A stretch of 64,000 bases of DNA from Lithodes maja (GCA_037953745.1 JBAKBP010010422.1:1-64000); one strand, 5' to 3'. Counted from the first letter of the stretch, positions 10,222 through 21,960 are shown. The notes: generated from the letters alone by a model not told the origin. Program-made: numbers and translations.

Positions 10222-10433
10222 TTTTTTGCTGTAGATCTCAATGGCGGCAACGTAGGAACTGATAAGCGTGGTAGTTGAGGCTTGGTGGCGCTATGATCAC
10301 CCCCGCAAAGTAAAATCTGCCCGCGCGAAATTTAAAGCACGCTTTCAAGCAAATGCCTTACATAAGGCATACCGGGTTGTGGCCCTTCAGCCGCGCTGTC
10401 CTTACCTAAGGCAGCCCGGGTAGGAAGGGTTAA
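10222..10433 (-). mobile_element. Right (5') end of the piggyBac element with TTAA
   Basis: Read outward, the sequence ends AGCCCGGGTAGGAAGGG followed by TTAA (10430-10433), so the terminus begins CCCTTCC next to TTAA, as in piggyBac elements. Two subterminal palindromes with the same core lie inside: ATGCCTTA-CA-TAAGGCAT at 10353-10370 and CCTTA-CC-TAAGG at 10400-10411. These are plausible transposase-binding sites. Confidence 0.8.
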
Positions 10434-11303
10434 TTACCTGCAAGAGAGAACAAATGAGATCAAATTGATTAAATTAATTCACCCTGTACCAATAGGAGAG
10501 TTCAATCTGTTGACAAGTGCCAGATGTCACCAGATTCGCCAATTAACGTAATCAAATGTGAACAAGACTAAGAAGGGTGTCGGTTTCTAAATTATTTGTC
10601 GATTTTTCCTGAAGTTAATAGAGTATTATGACATGCGGTTTTAATCTTATATATTCTTCATATATATTATAATAATCTCATATATATTTTAGCTCACTAC
10701 TTTATTGTATATTTAAAATAAGAGAGCAGGAAAAAAACATTGTGTTGTGAAATAAATCCATTACTACACGGTAAATACTGGTTGCAAAAAATGAATAGTA
10801 TATAAATTACCTTGTTTTGTATGCTAATGATCTATTTATAATAGTGGTATCTAAATTAAACTACGCTTTTATAATTAAATTGACATTTCATTCAATTACG
10901 TATTTTTCTCTGAACAGGACTGCCGGACTTTAGAAGCCGCTATTTTTTTTATAGAGGCTGTTGATTGGCTAATAGATAGGAGTATGATTAGTATATCAAG
11001 ATATCTTCATTATTTCATATCTACTTTTTAAATACTTTAATTACGAGCAATTTCAACAATTGAATCATGTTCTAGAGTGATATCCGAACACCATGGTATA
11101 AAATATGTTACATAAAATACACTATTAACGTAAATATTATAAACACAGACAAAATAAAAACACATGAGAAAAACACTAAGCGAGAGAGGAGACTGCCTGC
11201 TAAGACAGCTGAATTATCGAGCCTATCAGCCAATCAGGGGCTGATATCCTAACTTACAAACACCATAGTGACTTACCCTGATGTTAGGAAGCCACTCCCT
11301 CTA
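10434..11303. other. AT-rich DNA without a recognised gene
   Basis: No coding region or repeat structure that I can support. Confidence 0.5.
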
Positions 11304-11803
11304 GGGGAGGTGTGGTGGAGTGGTCATGCCACTGGATTGGTAATCCAATGGACCCGGGTTCAAATCCCGATATGTCAACGGGAAGATATTATTGGGATTG
11401 AATTTGTGCTGTACCTAGTATCAGTGCATTACCACAAAGCCCACCGAAATGCCAAAAAAATACCCTCATTGTTCCCTGATTAAATAACACTGTATGAATA
11501 TTCCCATATTCAAAATATGTTACAGGGGGACAATGCCTAGTGAGTTCACTGCTCAATAGGTGGCGTTCTGAGAGTGAGGGTCTGAGTCTGGAGGGTGAGA
11601 CAGTGAAGCACTTGAGCGAAGCAACCGGCCGCTTCAGAGATGGAGCTGCTTCGAGCCATGATGGATGCTTCACATGTCTCACTCCCCAGACTGGAACAAG
11701 ACCTCACGGGCTTCACCGTGTTGAGCGGTGAAATGTACAGGCTCTCAGCCTATGCCCGAGAGGGAGTAGTTGGAATATAGAAAAAAAAAAAAAAAAAAAA
11801 AAA
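11304..11803 (+). mobile_element. tRNA-derived SINE with poly(A) tail
   Basis: The head is tRNA-like. A box A (TGGTGGAGTGG, 11313-11323) and a box B (GGTTCAAATCC, 11357-11367) are correctly spaced for an internal RNA polymerase III promoter, and the anticodon-arm-like stretch GGATTGGTAATCC lies between them. A body of about 400 bases follows, including a perfect 7-bp hairpin (TTCACCG at 11712-11718, CGGTGAA at 11726-11732). The copy ends in a 23-base A run at 11781-11803. It is longer than most SINEs. Clear flanking target duplications were not found. Confidence 0.8.
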
Positions 11804-12605
11804 TATGTTAAAAATGCAGAGGCTTCTGATTGGCTAAGGCGGGTGAGGACTTTATTCTAAACCCCTTTCTCCGTCCTTTTGAAATTTTAAGACGTTCGCC
11901 CCATTCGAACGTTCCCTTAAATACAGCTTAGACAGGGCATTTTGAAAATAACTATGCCTCACATCTAGCCATCAATGAAACAAATCGGACAAATAATGTT
12001 GGATATGCGGTGTCTATGAGCACATCACATACGAGTTAACAGAAGACTAGGCTAGGCTACGGTAAGTGCACCTTCTTCAGATATGCCTACCGAGACCGAT
12101 CAATACTTCAGTGGTGGCCGACATATAGCCACACAAGAACACACACACACATACACACTCGACATAGCCACACAGCAATAACACACACAACACGTGTTTC
12201 GGTAATGGTTCCGGTACATTGACTTTTAATTTTGAACTTATAACTTTTCTTGCTGTGTCCAATTACTCTTCTTTCCTATTTTACTCCAGCCAGCTGGTCT
12301 GGTCTGGACATCTGGTCTGGTCTGGCCTATTGATCGACCAGTTAAACCCAAAAGTATGCAAACACGCGCAAAATCGAGGCAAAAATGTCTCTGATTTTCG
12401 TTTGTTTCAAGGGTCCCCCCTAACCCTCCCAGGACTTATTGTAATCATAATTTATGGCCTTTAAAATGGCAAGTTGACTACTACAAGTACAAATAATCTG
12501 AATGAAATGCATATCCAATTCCAAGTAAAATTGGTTAGTCACAATGAAATACACGATAATATAATTATAAAGAAAATATATATCTTACAGCGTTTGAAAT
12601 GAAAA
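11804..12605. other. Non-coding DNA with simple repeats
   Basis: No gene was recognised. It holds a CA-rich stretch (about 12130-12195) and a short TGGTC-rich repeat (12294-12326). Confidence 0.5.
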
Positions 12606-13089
12606 TCTTAATAAATAAAGGTCAATGTTTGTCTGTTTGTCAGTTACCCGATCTTTGTACCTTTGTTACTAAACTCCTCCCACAGTTTTGGTGCCAGGTG
12701 GGAGTGTGGGGCACCGTTGGAAAGCCCAGGCTTTGGAGATGGTTTTAGGCGAGTTTAGTGGAAATCAGAGACACTTTTGTTTAATAAAATTTTCGGCAGA
12801 ACTTATGTAGTATACGGGAGCGAAAAAAAATCGAAAAAAAATGGCCGTTTGGGGCAGAAGGAGGCCTCCGATCGAAAAGGTGTATGGAACGAAAGTTGTT
12901 AGCAGCTCCCCAAAATGAGGGTACGGATGAGGTCAGATCCAAAATCGGAGGTCATTTAGCGGCCGAAATCGAGGTCGCCGTTTAATGAGGCACAGGGAGG
13001 TCGAGGCCGGTGATTATGGTAGTAGTGATTGATGATGGTGATTATGGTAGTATAATTTAAACCCGGGCAACGCCGGGTACCCCTCCTAC
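12606..13089 (+). mobile_element. Non-autonomous Helitron-type element, copy 1
   Basis: It starts TCTTAATAAATAAAGGTC and ends with a CCCGG-GCAACG-CCGGG hairpin (13062-13077) followed by TACCCCTCCTAC, the arrangement of a Helitron 3' end (hairpin, then CTRR). Here the last base reads C rather than G (CTAC). There is no replicase gene. It is closely similar to 15779-16292 in the same orientation. Confidence 0.8.
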
Positions 13090-15009
13090 TACCGAAATAT
13101 ACTGGCGGCACCATGTGGTGGTGTCGGTGAAAATGAGGTCACCAGTAAAATAGTACATCCTTCTTGACTCTGAAACACCAAGGATATTGAATGTTAAGGT
13201 AATGGATGTCGTGCAGAGAATATGAGAAGGGGAATATTGATAGATAAATGTAATAATATGGTTCATACAGAGAAACCTATTTGTTTCGTATACCCCCAAA
13301 GTTTGCACATCAATACAACCTTCTTACAAGTCGCAGTCAACACCGTCAATGTTGTTCAGTGTTGTTCAGTGTTGTTAAAGGATTAATGCTATAATGCAAA
13401 GCAAAGTCTATTCCACTACATTTTCTATCTTCAAAAATACCGCCAGATGCTGATATATAAATGATGTTTTATTATTAACTTTAAATATAATTTGCCTCAT
13501 AATTAATATTATAATTAGTTAAGGTGCCCCCCCCCCCCCCCCCCTGTACCACTACAACAACACTAATAACAATACTGATATACAATTATGGCTATTGTAG
13601 TAATAGGAACCAGACCTTTATTACAACAACCAACACTGATAACATGGTCAATACCAATTACATTATAATTATGCCTATAGTATGAGATAGATAAATGTAA
13701 GCTAAAAGTGGAAAACATTAAACATAATGATGGAACGTGTCCATTTTACATTTAAAACATTAAGAGAAAACATATATTCTGTAAATGTATGTATTAATTG
13801 CTTAGAGAATCTGGGAAATAAAAGGCCAAATTTATTATGTTTTCCACTTCATCGTTCCTACGCAACGTCTGTGTGCATGTTTGTATATTCGTAATACCAA
13901 GTATATAATCATTGAGCCAATCAGTAGATTTGCATTGTACAGACTTATTGGTTTATCCAGGCTTATGTATAATGTTTTTTTGGACACAGGCTATTGAACC
14001 AATATTATTCTGTGTAAACAGATTGAGCCGTACTATGTTCTGTAAAGCAACGGATTAAGTAGCTTATACAAGAATTGCTTTGGGAACGATGGAATGTCAG
14101 CAATAATTTTTTGATATACATTATATGTAATTTATAATGTATTTAAAGATATATTATGACGTGCATACAAAATTAGTTTTAAATTATATTACAAATTTTA
14201 GGTATCAGGAGAAAAGAGTAGGATGTGTGTTACAAAATCAATGTATGGACTACTATTTTATACTATTAACTATTCAGAGCTGCATTACCGTTTTACTTCT
14301 TTGTACTGTCAAATATAATGTCTGTTTATATGACACTCCCATTTTCGTTCATTACTGTTTTCAGTTTTACTCTTTCTGTATATTTTATAGTTTGTGCCTT
14401 AAACATTGATGTACACTCGGATGACATAGTCATTAGCTCACTCATAAATATTCGTGAACATATCCTATTCCTATTATTTTATGGAAGTATAACTCTGAAC
14501 ACGAATTAATGTATATAACTTTCAATACATCAACTACAAAACTATACGTTCCTATTTATTGAAAAACTAGTTTTATCCAAAAATGTTCCAGATAGTTATT
14601 ATTGTATGAAGACAACACCAGGGGTGCTTATGAGTGGGTTAGAGACTATGGCATACAAGTGTACCAACCTTTAACTTACATGTATAATAAACACACAACC
14701 ATAGTACCATCACCAACCTCATTTTGCCTCATCACCTGCTTTATTATCTTGTATGTCACCTGGTTGTCTGTGTGTCTCATCTCTTGCCGACTCAACTATT
14801 TTACCTCCAGATATACCTCACTTGACATAATTGTTGTTTCTAATTTATACGTCTGACATATTAATTACAACCCATTTATCTTGACTGTTATTATTTCCCC
14901 TTGTTGAACTCTCTGTTTTAGTCCCTACCCTACGTTTTCTCTCGTCCTCTATATTGCTTAAGGGGACAGTGTTTATATTGTATGGTATATTTATCTATAT
15001 ATTCATATA
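13090..15009. other. AT-rich DNA without a recognised gene
   Basis: No coding region could be supported. A run of 18 C lies at 13527-13544, and a short TGTTCAGTGT repeat at about 13350-13377. Confidence 0.5.
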
Positions 15010-15380
15010 TTTTTTAGTTTCCTCACTAGACCTTTATGAAGCTTAAACAAAATACTCTATCGAAAAATGGACCGGCCGAAAGCCGGTTTCTCTTAAAATT
15101 ACAGGCTCGATGTCGCTCGCCAGGAAAACATCTACACTTTTTTGGCGCATATCCTATTTGCCCATCGAAATTAGTGAACATCGGTTCAGAACTTTCTATT
15201 ACTCCAATACCAACGAAGGTATACACTCGATCGATCTCCTTTTAAATTGAATCACTTCTTTCTTGGTGCATATCCTATCTTCCCACCAATTTTCGTGAAC
15301 ATTGGTTCAAAACCTTTTGAGATATCTTATTTACAGCACACACAACAACAAACGGAGGAAAGAACATAGACTCCCCCCAA
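15010..15380 (+). repeat. Dispersed repeat with conserved GC hairpin, copy 1
   Basis: A hairpin ACCGGC-CGAAA-GCCGGT (15071-15087) is followed by TCGCTCGCCAGGAAAA and by two diverged copies of a GCATATCCTAT...GAACATTGGTTCA-type block (about 15148-15200 and 15261-15320). A related copy lies at about 21860-21960. Confidence 0.6.
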
Positions 15381-15447
15381 CTTCGTCGGTAAAGACACTT
15401 AACTAAGTAATGCCAATTGCATTATGTATACGGTACGTAATATTTTC

Positions 15448-15507
15448 GCATTCATCCTAAATATTAATGTGTATTTTGCATTCATCCTCAATATTAATGT
15501 GTATTTT
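15448..15507 (+). repeat. 30-bp tandem duplication
   Basis: Two adjacent 30-base units (15448-15477 and 15478-15507) differ at one position and contain AATATTAATGTGTATTTT. Confidence 0.9.
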
Positions 15508-15778
15508 GTATCTCCTCTGTACCGGCGACGTATCTTAAATAGTATTCTTGCTACTTACTATAAGACGATTTTATTGAGTTTTGAAAATGGCCTCCAGCAA
15601 CTAGCAAGCATCCGACTCTATTACTTAACCCTTTGTACTACCATAGATCGTTCGTGAACTAATCGTCTAAATGTAGCTAGAATTAAATATAAAAGACGTT
15701 GCCGGTACAGAAGGGGTTAATTGAAGTAAGGGGTGCATGAATGTATTATAGCATCATGCTATATATTTATTCTATATA

Positions 15779-16292
15779 TCTATATATCTTAATAAATAAA
15801 AGTCAATGTTTGTCTGTCTGTTTGTCAGTTACCCGACCTTTGTTACTAAACTTCTCCCACAGTTTTGGTGCCAGGTTGGAGTGTGGGGCACCGTTGGAAA
15901 GCCCAGGCTTTGGAGATGGTTTTAGGTGAGTTTAGTGGAAATCAGAGACAATTTTTGGTTTATAAAATTTTCGGCAGAACTTATGTAGTATACGGGAGCG
16001 AAAAAAATGCGAATAACATGGCCGTTTGGGGCAGAAGGAGGCCTCCGATCGAAAAGGTGTATGGAACGAAAGTTGTTCGCAGCTCCCCAAAATGAGGGTA
16101 CGGATGAGGTCAGATCCAAAATCGGAGGTCATTTAGCGGCCGAAATCGAGGTCGCCGTTTAATGAGGCACAGGGAGGTCGAGGCCGGTGATTATGGTAGT
16201 AGTAGTATTGTGATGATTGTGGTAGTAGTGATTGATGATGGTGATTATGGTAGTAGAATTTAAACCCGGGCAACGCCGGGTACCCCTCCTAG
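15779..16292 (+). mobile_element. Non-autonomous Helitron-type element, copy 2
   Basis: It begins TCTATATATCTTAATAAA after an A and ends with a CCCGG-GCAACG-CCGGG hairpin (16265-16280), then TACCCCTCCTAG and a host T at 16293. This fits the canonical Helitron 3' end (CTAG) and insertion between A and T. The start could alternatively be at 15771, because the 5' sequence is repetitive. It has no coding capacity. It is nearly the same as copy 1 but with an intact CTAG end. Confidence 0.85.
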
Positions 16293-17622
16293 TATTCTAT
16301 ATATCTAAATTATAAGAGCCTCATCTTTAAGCATAACATTTCAACCTGAATGTTATACTGTTTACGGTCCTTTCCCAAGCACTCAAAGTATTACCACAAG
16401 GATGAGTTGAAAGGCTTCCTTGATAGTGACTAATGTTGTTTCCTGATAAAGTTAGGAGCCGTGTTTGTGTTGGTAAATTTGGTCGTAAGCCTTACATATC
16501 ATCACCAAGTCATCCTAAACTTGTGTTAATACTTTACTTTCATGTTGGAGACAGTTGTTGAAGCTTCAACATATTACACGGTTCACAGAAATGTAAATTT
16601 TAAGTCAATACACAACGATAGTTTCAGTTTGAATGACTAACTATTCAAAATGGCATTATTTTAATAGGCAATGTAAGCAATAATCAACCAAACATAATAC
16701 ATAATTGGTTATAAAACTTATCGAATATGTATGTTATGTGCAGGATATGTTTTGCTCTGAGTGGTCATGTAACCATATGTATATAATTAATGTTTTAGAT
16801 TTAACAAAGATATAACCAAATGAAGCATAAAGCCAAGGTACAAACACTAACACATTTGTCTGATGATCTATGAAGCGAGGTCTAAACACAATTAGGGCGT
16901 AAATCAACCCGGAAATTAGCCTTCATTGTTTGGACTGGCAGAAAAATCCTTGACGTTTGTATAGAAAACATTTATGCTGAAAAGCTAACACATAATGTAG
17001 GTTCAGTTGGCGGGAATAAATGTAATTCACAATTGTGTCTCCAAGCAGTACGGTTCATTATATAATACTTGGTTCTTCCGGTTCAGCAGTGTCAGATCCA
17101 TAGTAATGTAATACAGTAGAGATTAGACAGGTTTAACATTTAGCCTTTATTACAATTGTGTAATTATACTTCATTGATACACCATCATAATACTGTGTTC
17201 AATTGTCAGTATAATAGTATAAATACAGTCATGTATTATAATCATAAGGCACTCAAGTAAACACGACTAGGACATAATTTAACACATGTTTCTGTTTTCC
17301 TCTAGGGAATATTATGTTATGGAGCCCCATGTATTATGTTATGGAGCCCCATGTATTCGAATCTTGTTATTCGTGTGAGTGGATTCATAAGTAATATTGT
17401 TGGCGGAGTTACCAGGTGAAATATGGAAGTCTATAAATGTGTTGTACATTGTAGGTGTTTAAGAACAAGAAACTAAGAAACTTAATAATATAACTTTACC
17501 AGCATGTTACACGAATGTATTGGTTTGTGTATGTGATAGGAGGGGGGAGGGGGGGGGGGTTACAATTAACCATATCACATCACACTGTACGGTTGATAAT
17601 CTCCGCTACTTGTACATAACCC
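16293..17622. other. AT-rich DNA without a recognised gene
   Basis: No coding region was recognised. It includes a 22-bp tandem duplication at 17310-17353 (ATGTTATGGAGCCCC in each unit) and a G-rich run at about 17540-17560. Confidence 0.5.
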
Positions 17623-17625
17623 CTA

Positions 17626-17755
17626 TAGTCCATGAGCCAGGCCAGATATCGGTACCACCTGGGGTGACTAAACACGAATGGTACTAAAATGTTTATAGAG
17701 TGACTGTAAGTACATTAAGATATGATAGCCTTCTCGCACTGGTAGCTTAGTCTAA
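17626..17755 (+). repeat. Left terminal inverted repeat of the Academ-like element
   Basis: Discontinuous inverse of about 21045-21189. The best blocks are 17626-17638, 17646-17672 and about 17720-17753. Confidence 0.8.
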
Positions 17756-18248
17756 TTTTTTTGATGCAATAGGGGCGCTACCCAAAAATAAAGATTTTTA
17801 GCGTGACGCTCGGCGTTTTCCTCATTTTCTTTAAAATCCATCACACAATCATCGCGAAACTTTGAACACCTATGTAGAATTATATTCTCTACCAGAGTTG
17901 TTCCTAGGTATTTTTCAAATTTCCTCATATTTCGGAATATACTCTATATTTTGGGTATTTTCCTCTAAATCTAGAATAAATCCTTAAATATGGGGAACAT
18001 TGAAAAATATATTCTAACAGCTCTTGTAGCTTATTTGATTCTCTACAAGAATTATTCCGATGTGTATTTCAAGTTTCTCCATATTTAGGGGTTTATTTCA
18101 TATTTGGGGATTTTTTGATATATTTTGGGGATAATTTATTATTGGAAGGAGCAAACATATGTAGAGTGGTTTCCATGTAATGTGTTTGTTTGTTCATGGT
18201 TTAATGGGGATATTTTTTGCAGGTGTGTGTCGACTGTTTGACGGCAGG

Positions 18249-20861
18249 ATGGAACCATCTGCGAGGAAGAGAGCACGGATCGACTGTATCATCCACTGCT
18301 CTGATGATGACAGCGATGCTCTGGTGTCACCACAGGATTTGGACTCCTGGAACACATTGCTCAGGGCTGCAGAAATCAGGCAGCATGATCCAGTCCTGGA
18401 AGCAGCCAAGGGCCTTGAAGAAGGAGGAATACCACACACATACATTATCACCGTAAATGTCGTAGTCTCTTTACAATGAAGAAGTCACTGGATTCTATCC
18501 TTGCCAAGGGTGTCAAGATAGAATCAGCAAGCGTCGACCCCAGGAGGAGGGCATCAAGGGATGCCCCTAGTACTAGCAGGGTGTATGCCAAAGGATGTAT
18601 CTTCTGCGAGAAGTCAAGCAAGTACATAAAAACAACAAAGACAAGGGAGCCACTCATACAGTGTGTTGAGCTACGAGCAGATGAGAAGATTCGCAGAGCA
18701 GCAATAAGGAAACTCAACCAGAGAATCCTTGGTTTAGTTAGCAGAGACCTTGTTGCTGCAGAGGGTCACTACCACAAGTCGTGCTACAAACTCTTCACAA
18801 AAGATGATTTCCCAGCGGCCGCCAGGTCGGGTGCAGGTGAAAATCAGGAAGAAAGCGAGGAAGCACGCTACGAAGAGGTTGAGACAGAAGCCCTCGAGGA
18901 ACTCTGCTTGTATATAAGGACCAAATTATTCCCCAACCCAGAGGTACTGCCTATGACAAACCTCACATCTAGGCTTGAGAGATCCATGATGTCCCGTGGT
19001 ATTATCCAACTGAAACCAGCGACAAAGAAACATGTTCGCCGAAAGATTGAAACCGAGTTTGGAGAATCACTACGCTTTGTCCCAGATGAGAAAGGAAAGC
19101 TTCTAATCTATCCACGCAGCCTCTCAATGGACGACCTTGCCCGGCAAGCACACAAAATGGCAAAAGACCTGCAAGAAGCAAGAGCAGCTAACTCTGACGA
19201 TGTCTTAACCAAAGCAGGAATGCAGCTGAGGAATGAGATCAATAAACAAGATGTGAGTCAGCCATGGCCTCCCGATACAGATCAGAATGTCATTCCTGCA
19301 GCAGTCACTCAATTCCTGCACACCCTGCTGACAGGAGAGTGTGAGTGTGAAACTCCCTCTGAAAGAGCTCAACGTCTTGCCACTTCCTTTGGCAGTGACT
19401 TGGTCTTTGCTGTTACCAGTGGCAAGACAAAACCACCCAAGCACGTACTGCTGACCAATGCTGTAAAGTCTTTGACAGGAAACACAGAACTGATCCGAAC
19501 TCTGAATCGTCTTGGTCACTGTGTGTCTTACTCAATGTTTGAGGAGATCGATACAGCCCTTTGTATCCAGAAGCTGGAATGCTCAAAGGATGACATTCCA
19601 CTGCCAGCAAACATCTACCCTGGTGTAGAACTTTTTCACAGCTTGAAGGTACAGCACTGAGTCACGCTGTTCATGAAGGTGCTAAGAGCAGGCGCATTGA
19701 TGTTGTTTTGATATCTACAAGGAGACATCCATCAAGGATGCAGAACGAGCCAAAAGAAGTGCAGGCACAGGAATTCATTTCAAGAACATTCAACCTGGGC
19801 ACAACATCCAGCAGTGGAGAAAGTTACTCGGTAGTTCCTCCAACAAGGCAAGTCTTATCAAGTTCTTGGTAGAAGAATGGAAGGCACCACAGCACAGGGA
19901 GAAGCTCAAGGACAAGGAGCTGTATGTCACATGTGAGCAGCGCTGCTTCAAGATCACCAAAGAGCAATGGGAAGAGGCTCCTGAGCTTAAGTCAACTCAA
20001 GAAGAAGCGGACACACGCCTTCTTCTCCATGCACTTCATGCAGCAGAATCTGGGAACAAGTCTGTCATCATCACTGCAGAAGATACAGACGTCATGGTGT
20101 TGTGTCTTGGCATGTGCCACAAGATCCCATCCCATCTGTTCCAGAAGTGCGGGACGAAGAACCGGACAAGATTCCTGGATATCACCACACTGAGCCGCAC
20201 ACTGGGAGGCAGCGTGTGTGATTCATTGATTGGTATGCATGCCTTTACAGGCTGTGATACCGTCAGTGCATTCGCTGGCCGAGGGAAGATGACGACACTC
20301 AAGCAGGTGAAGATGGACAAGACATACCAGGATGCTTTTCACGAACTTGGACGCTCATGGGAAGTGTCTCCTGAACTCTTTGAGAAGCTACAGGAAATCA
20401 CCTGCCACATGTACCTACCATCTACCCACACAACTAAGGTAAACAAGCTTCGGTATGAGCTGTTCTGTGCAAGACGTGGAGAGGTAGAGTCAAGTCAACT
20501 CCCTCCTTGTGAGGACTGCCTCTTCATGCATGCACTGCGTGCAAACTACCAGGCTGCGATCTGGAGGAGAAGTCTTCAGAGCCAGCCATTTGTTGCGAAC
20601 CCAACAGACTGCGGTTGGATGACAGATGAGGACGGTAAGCTTGCCGTCAACTGGATGCGAGGCTCACCAGCACCAGATGCTGTTATGCAGCTACTGTCTT
20701 GCAAGTGTGTGCGGTCATGCGAACTCCCTAAGTGTACTTGCCTCAGCAATGGTCTAAAATGCACGGACATGTGCAGGTTACAGACATGTCAGAACAAGGC
20801 TATTGAAGAAGAGCCGGTGGCACAACAGTCAGATTCCGAGTCTGATGTAGATGATATTTAG
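18249..20861 (+). pseudogene. Transposon protein: zinc-binding, FEN/XPG-like nuclease and CXC domains, frameshifted
   Basis: The best start is MEPSARKRAR at 18249. The frame shifts near 18445, just before a HRKCRSLFT zinc-binding motif, and then runs through 18476-19660. There CIFCEKSSKY and GHYHKSCYKLF form a second zinc-binding pattern. Two more shifts lie near 19645-19710, one of them an apparent lost T at about 19707-19711. The last part (about 19712-20861) contains QEEADTRLLLHA, TAEDTDVMVL and FTGCDTVSAFAGRGK. The order and spacing of these acidic residues match the E-x-E, D-x-D and GxD...GxGK elements of FEN1/XPG nucleases. The C-terminus (about 20697-20800) is a cysteine-rich CXC (tesmin/TSO1-like) domain. 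Compared with relatives I remember, a central stretch before 19650 seems missing. No DDE triad was recognised. Confidence 0.75.
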
Positions 20862-21044
20862 GAGTAGTAATTTGCCATAATAGTATGTACAAGCCCATGG
20901 CATGCTTTGTGTGTATTTACAGGACTTTTATTAAATGTGACAATTACTATATGCATTTTGTTGACATTTAGGCATTCCTGTCCCCAAATTTGACATTTTA
21001 AAAAATTTCGGAATTTTCGGTAGGGTATGTCTATTCAAGAAGTG

Positions 21045-21189
21045 ATAACGACCATTAAGCTACCAATGTGCAAGGGCTATCATATCAAAACATAAACTAG
21101 AGACATGTAGCAAGCTAAAAACACCTAAGAGAATTAGTCACCCCGGGTGGTACCGATATCCCAAAATTCGGGTCTTGGCTCATGGACTA
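21045..21189 (-). repeat. Right terminal inverted repeat of the Academ-like element
   Basis: Inverse of the left end. It contains TTAGTCACCCCGGG and GGTACCGATATCCC and ends GGCTCATGGACTA. Confidence 0.8.
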
Positions 21190-21192
21190 CTA

Positions 21193-21766
21193 CAATCACA
21201 GATAAGTTATGATGTCTAAAACACTCCATAACATCAGTGGGAATAATGTCTACAAAATACAAACATTGAAAAAAAACATTGTATGACTACCACCAGCACC
21301 ACAACCACACAGCCACATTCAATACCACCACTATACCATCACAACAACACTCTCCAGATCACAAATACCATTTACACGCCTTATCGCACACTTTTTGCTA
21401 GCCATTGTCGTCTTAAAGGAGAACTAAGATCTGTTTTTGCTCCCTTTATTTATTTTTATTTTTTTAATATAAACAACTAACTTTCCCTTGAGCAAGATAT
21501 TACGAGTAAACTATCTAATGTAAAATGTCATCACAATTGTAAGACTAGCTGAAACAAATGGTCACCGTGGAAATATTGGTGCATCAAAAAATGAGAAGCA
21601 ATGAACACTACTGTCACCATAAGAAATTACTGTAAATGTATGAGAGAGATTAACTTTAAGAAGGGAGAAACAATCAATATCCTTTTAGGTGGAATTATGT
21701 CTTGAGCAACGTATACAGTTGTATTTTACATTTTCTTAAAGGGGTAGGGTTTATTTATTAGTTAGT

Positions 21767-21802
<36 letters not shown>

Positions 21803-21859
21803 GTTTAGTTTTCTTCCCTTGCCCTCCATCTAGCTAATTAATTATAGATTTGTACATTG
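21193..21859. other. AT-rich DNA with (AT)n run
   Basis: No gene was recognised. An (AT)n microsatellite lies at about 21771-21797. Confidence 0.5.
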
Positions 21860-21960
21860 CTCGGTTGAAAAAATATCCGGCCAAAGGCCGATACCTCAAA
21901 AACTAAAGGCTTGCTATCGCTTGGCAGGAAAAATCTACAACTAAATGTCACAAAGTTCTT
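21860..21960 (+). repeat. Dispersed repeat with conserved GC hairpin, copy 2
   Basis: It is related to 15061-15140. The hairpin reads CGGCC-AAA-GGCCG (21878-21890), followed by CTATCGCTTGGCAGGAAAAA. The stem sequence differs from copy 1 but pairing is kept. Confidence 0.55.

Larger units (their letters stand above)
17626..21189 (+). mobile_element. Academ-like DNA transposon with FEN/XPG-type nuclease gene
   Basis: Inverted ends are clear. TAGTCCATGAGCC at 17626 faces GGCTCATGGACTA ending at 21189. A further matched block, GATATCGGTACCACC(T/C)GGGGTGACTAA, lies just inside, and a third (ATGATAGCC...GGTAGCTTA) is about 110-140 bases from each end. The flanking triplets are both CTA (17623-17625 and 21190-21192), consistent with a 3-bp target duplication. 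The single broken gene inside encodes zinc-binding, nuclease and CXC domains. The 3-bp duplication and XPG-like nuclease fit the Academ superfamily (AcademX type) as I remember it. The assignment is inference. Confidence 0.75.

Noticed and set aside
15036..15245. 69-codon frame with repeated residues
   Set aside because: It coincides with the dispersed hairpin repeat that has a non-coding relative at 21860.
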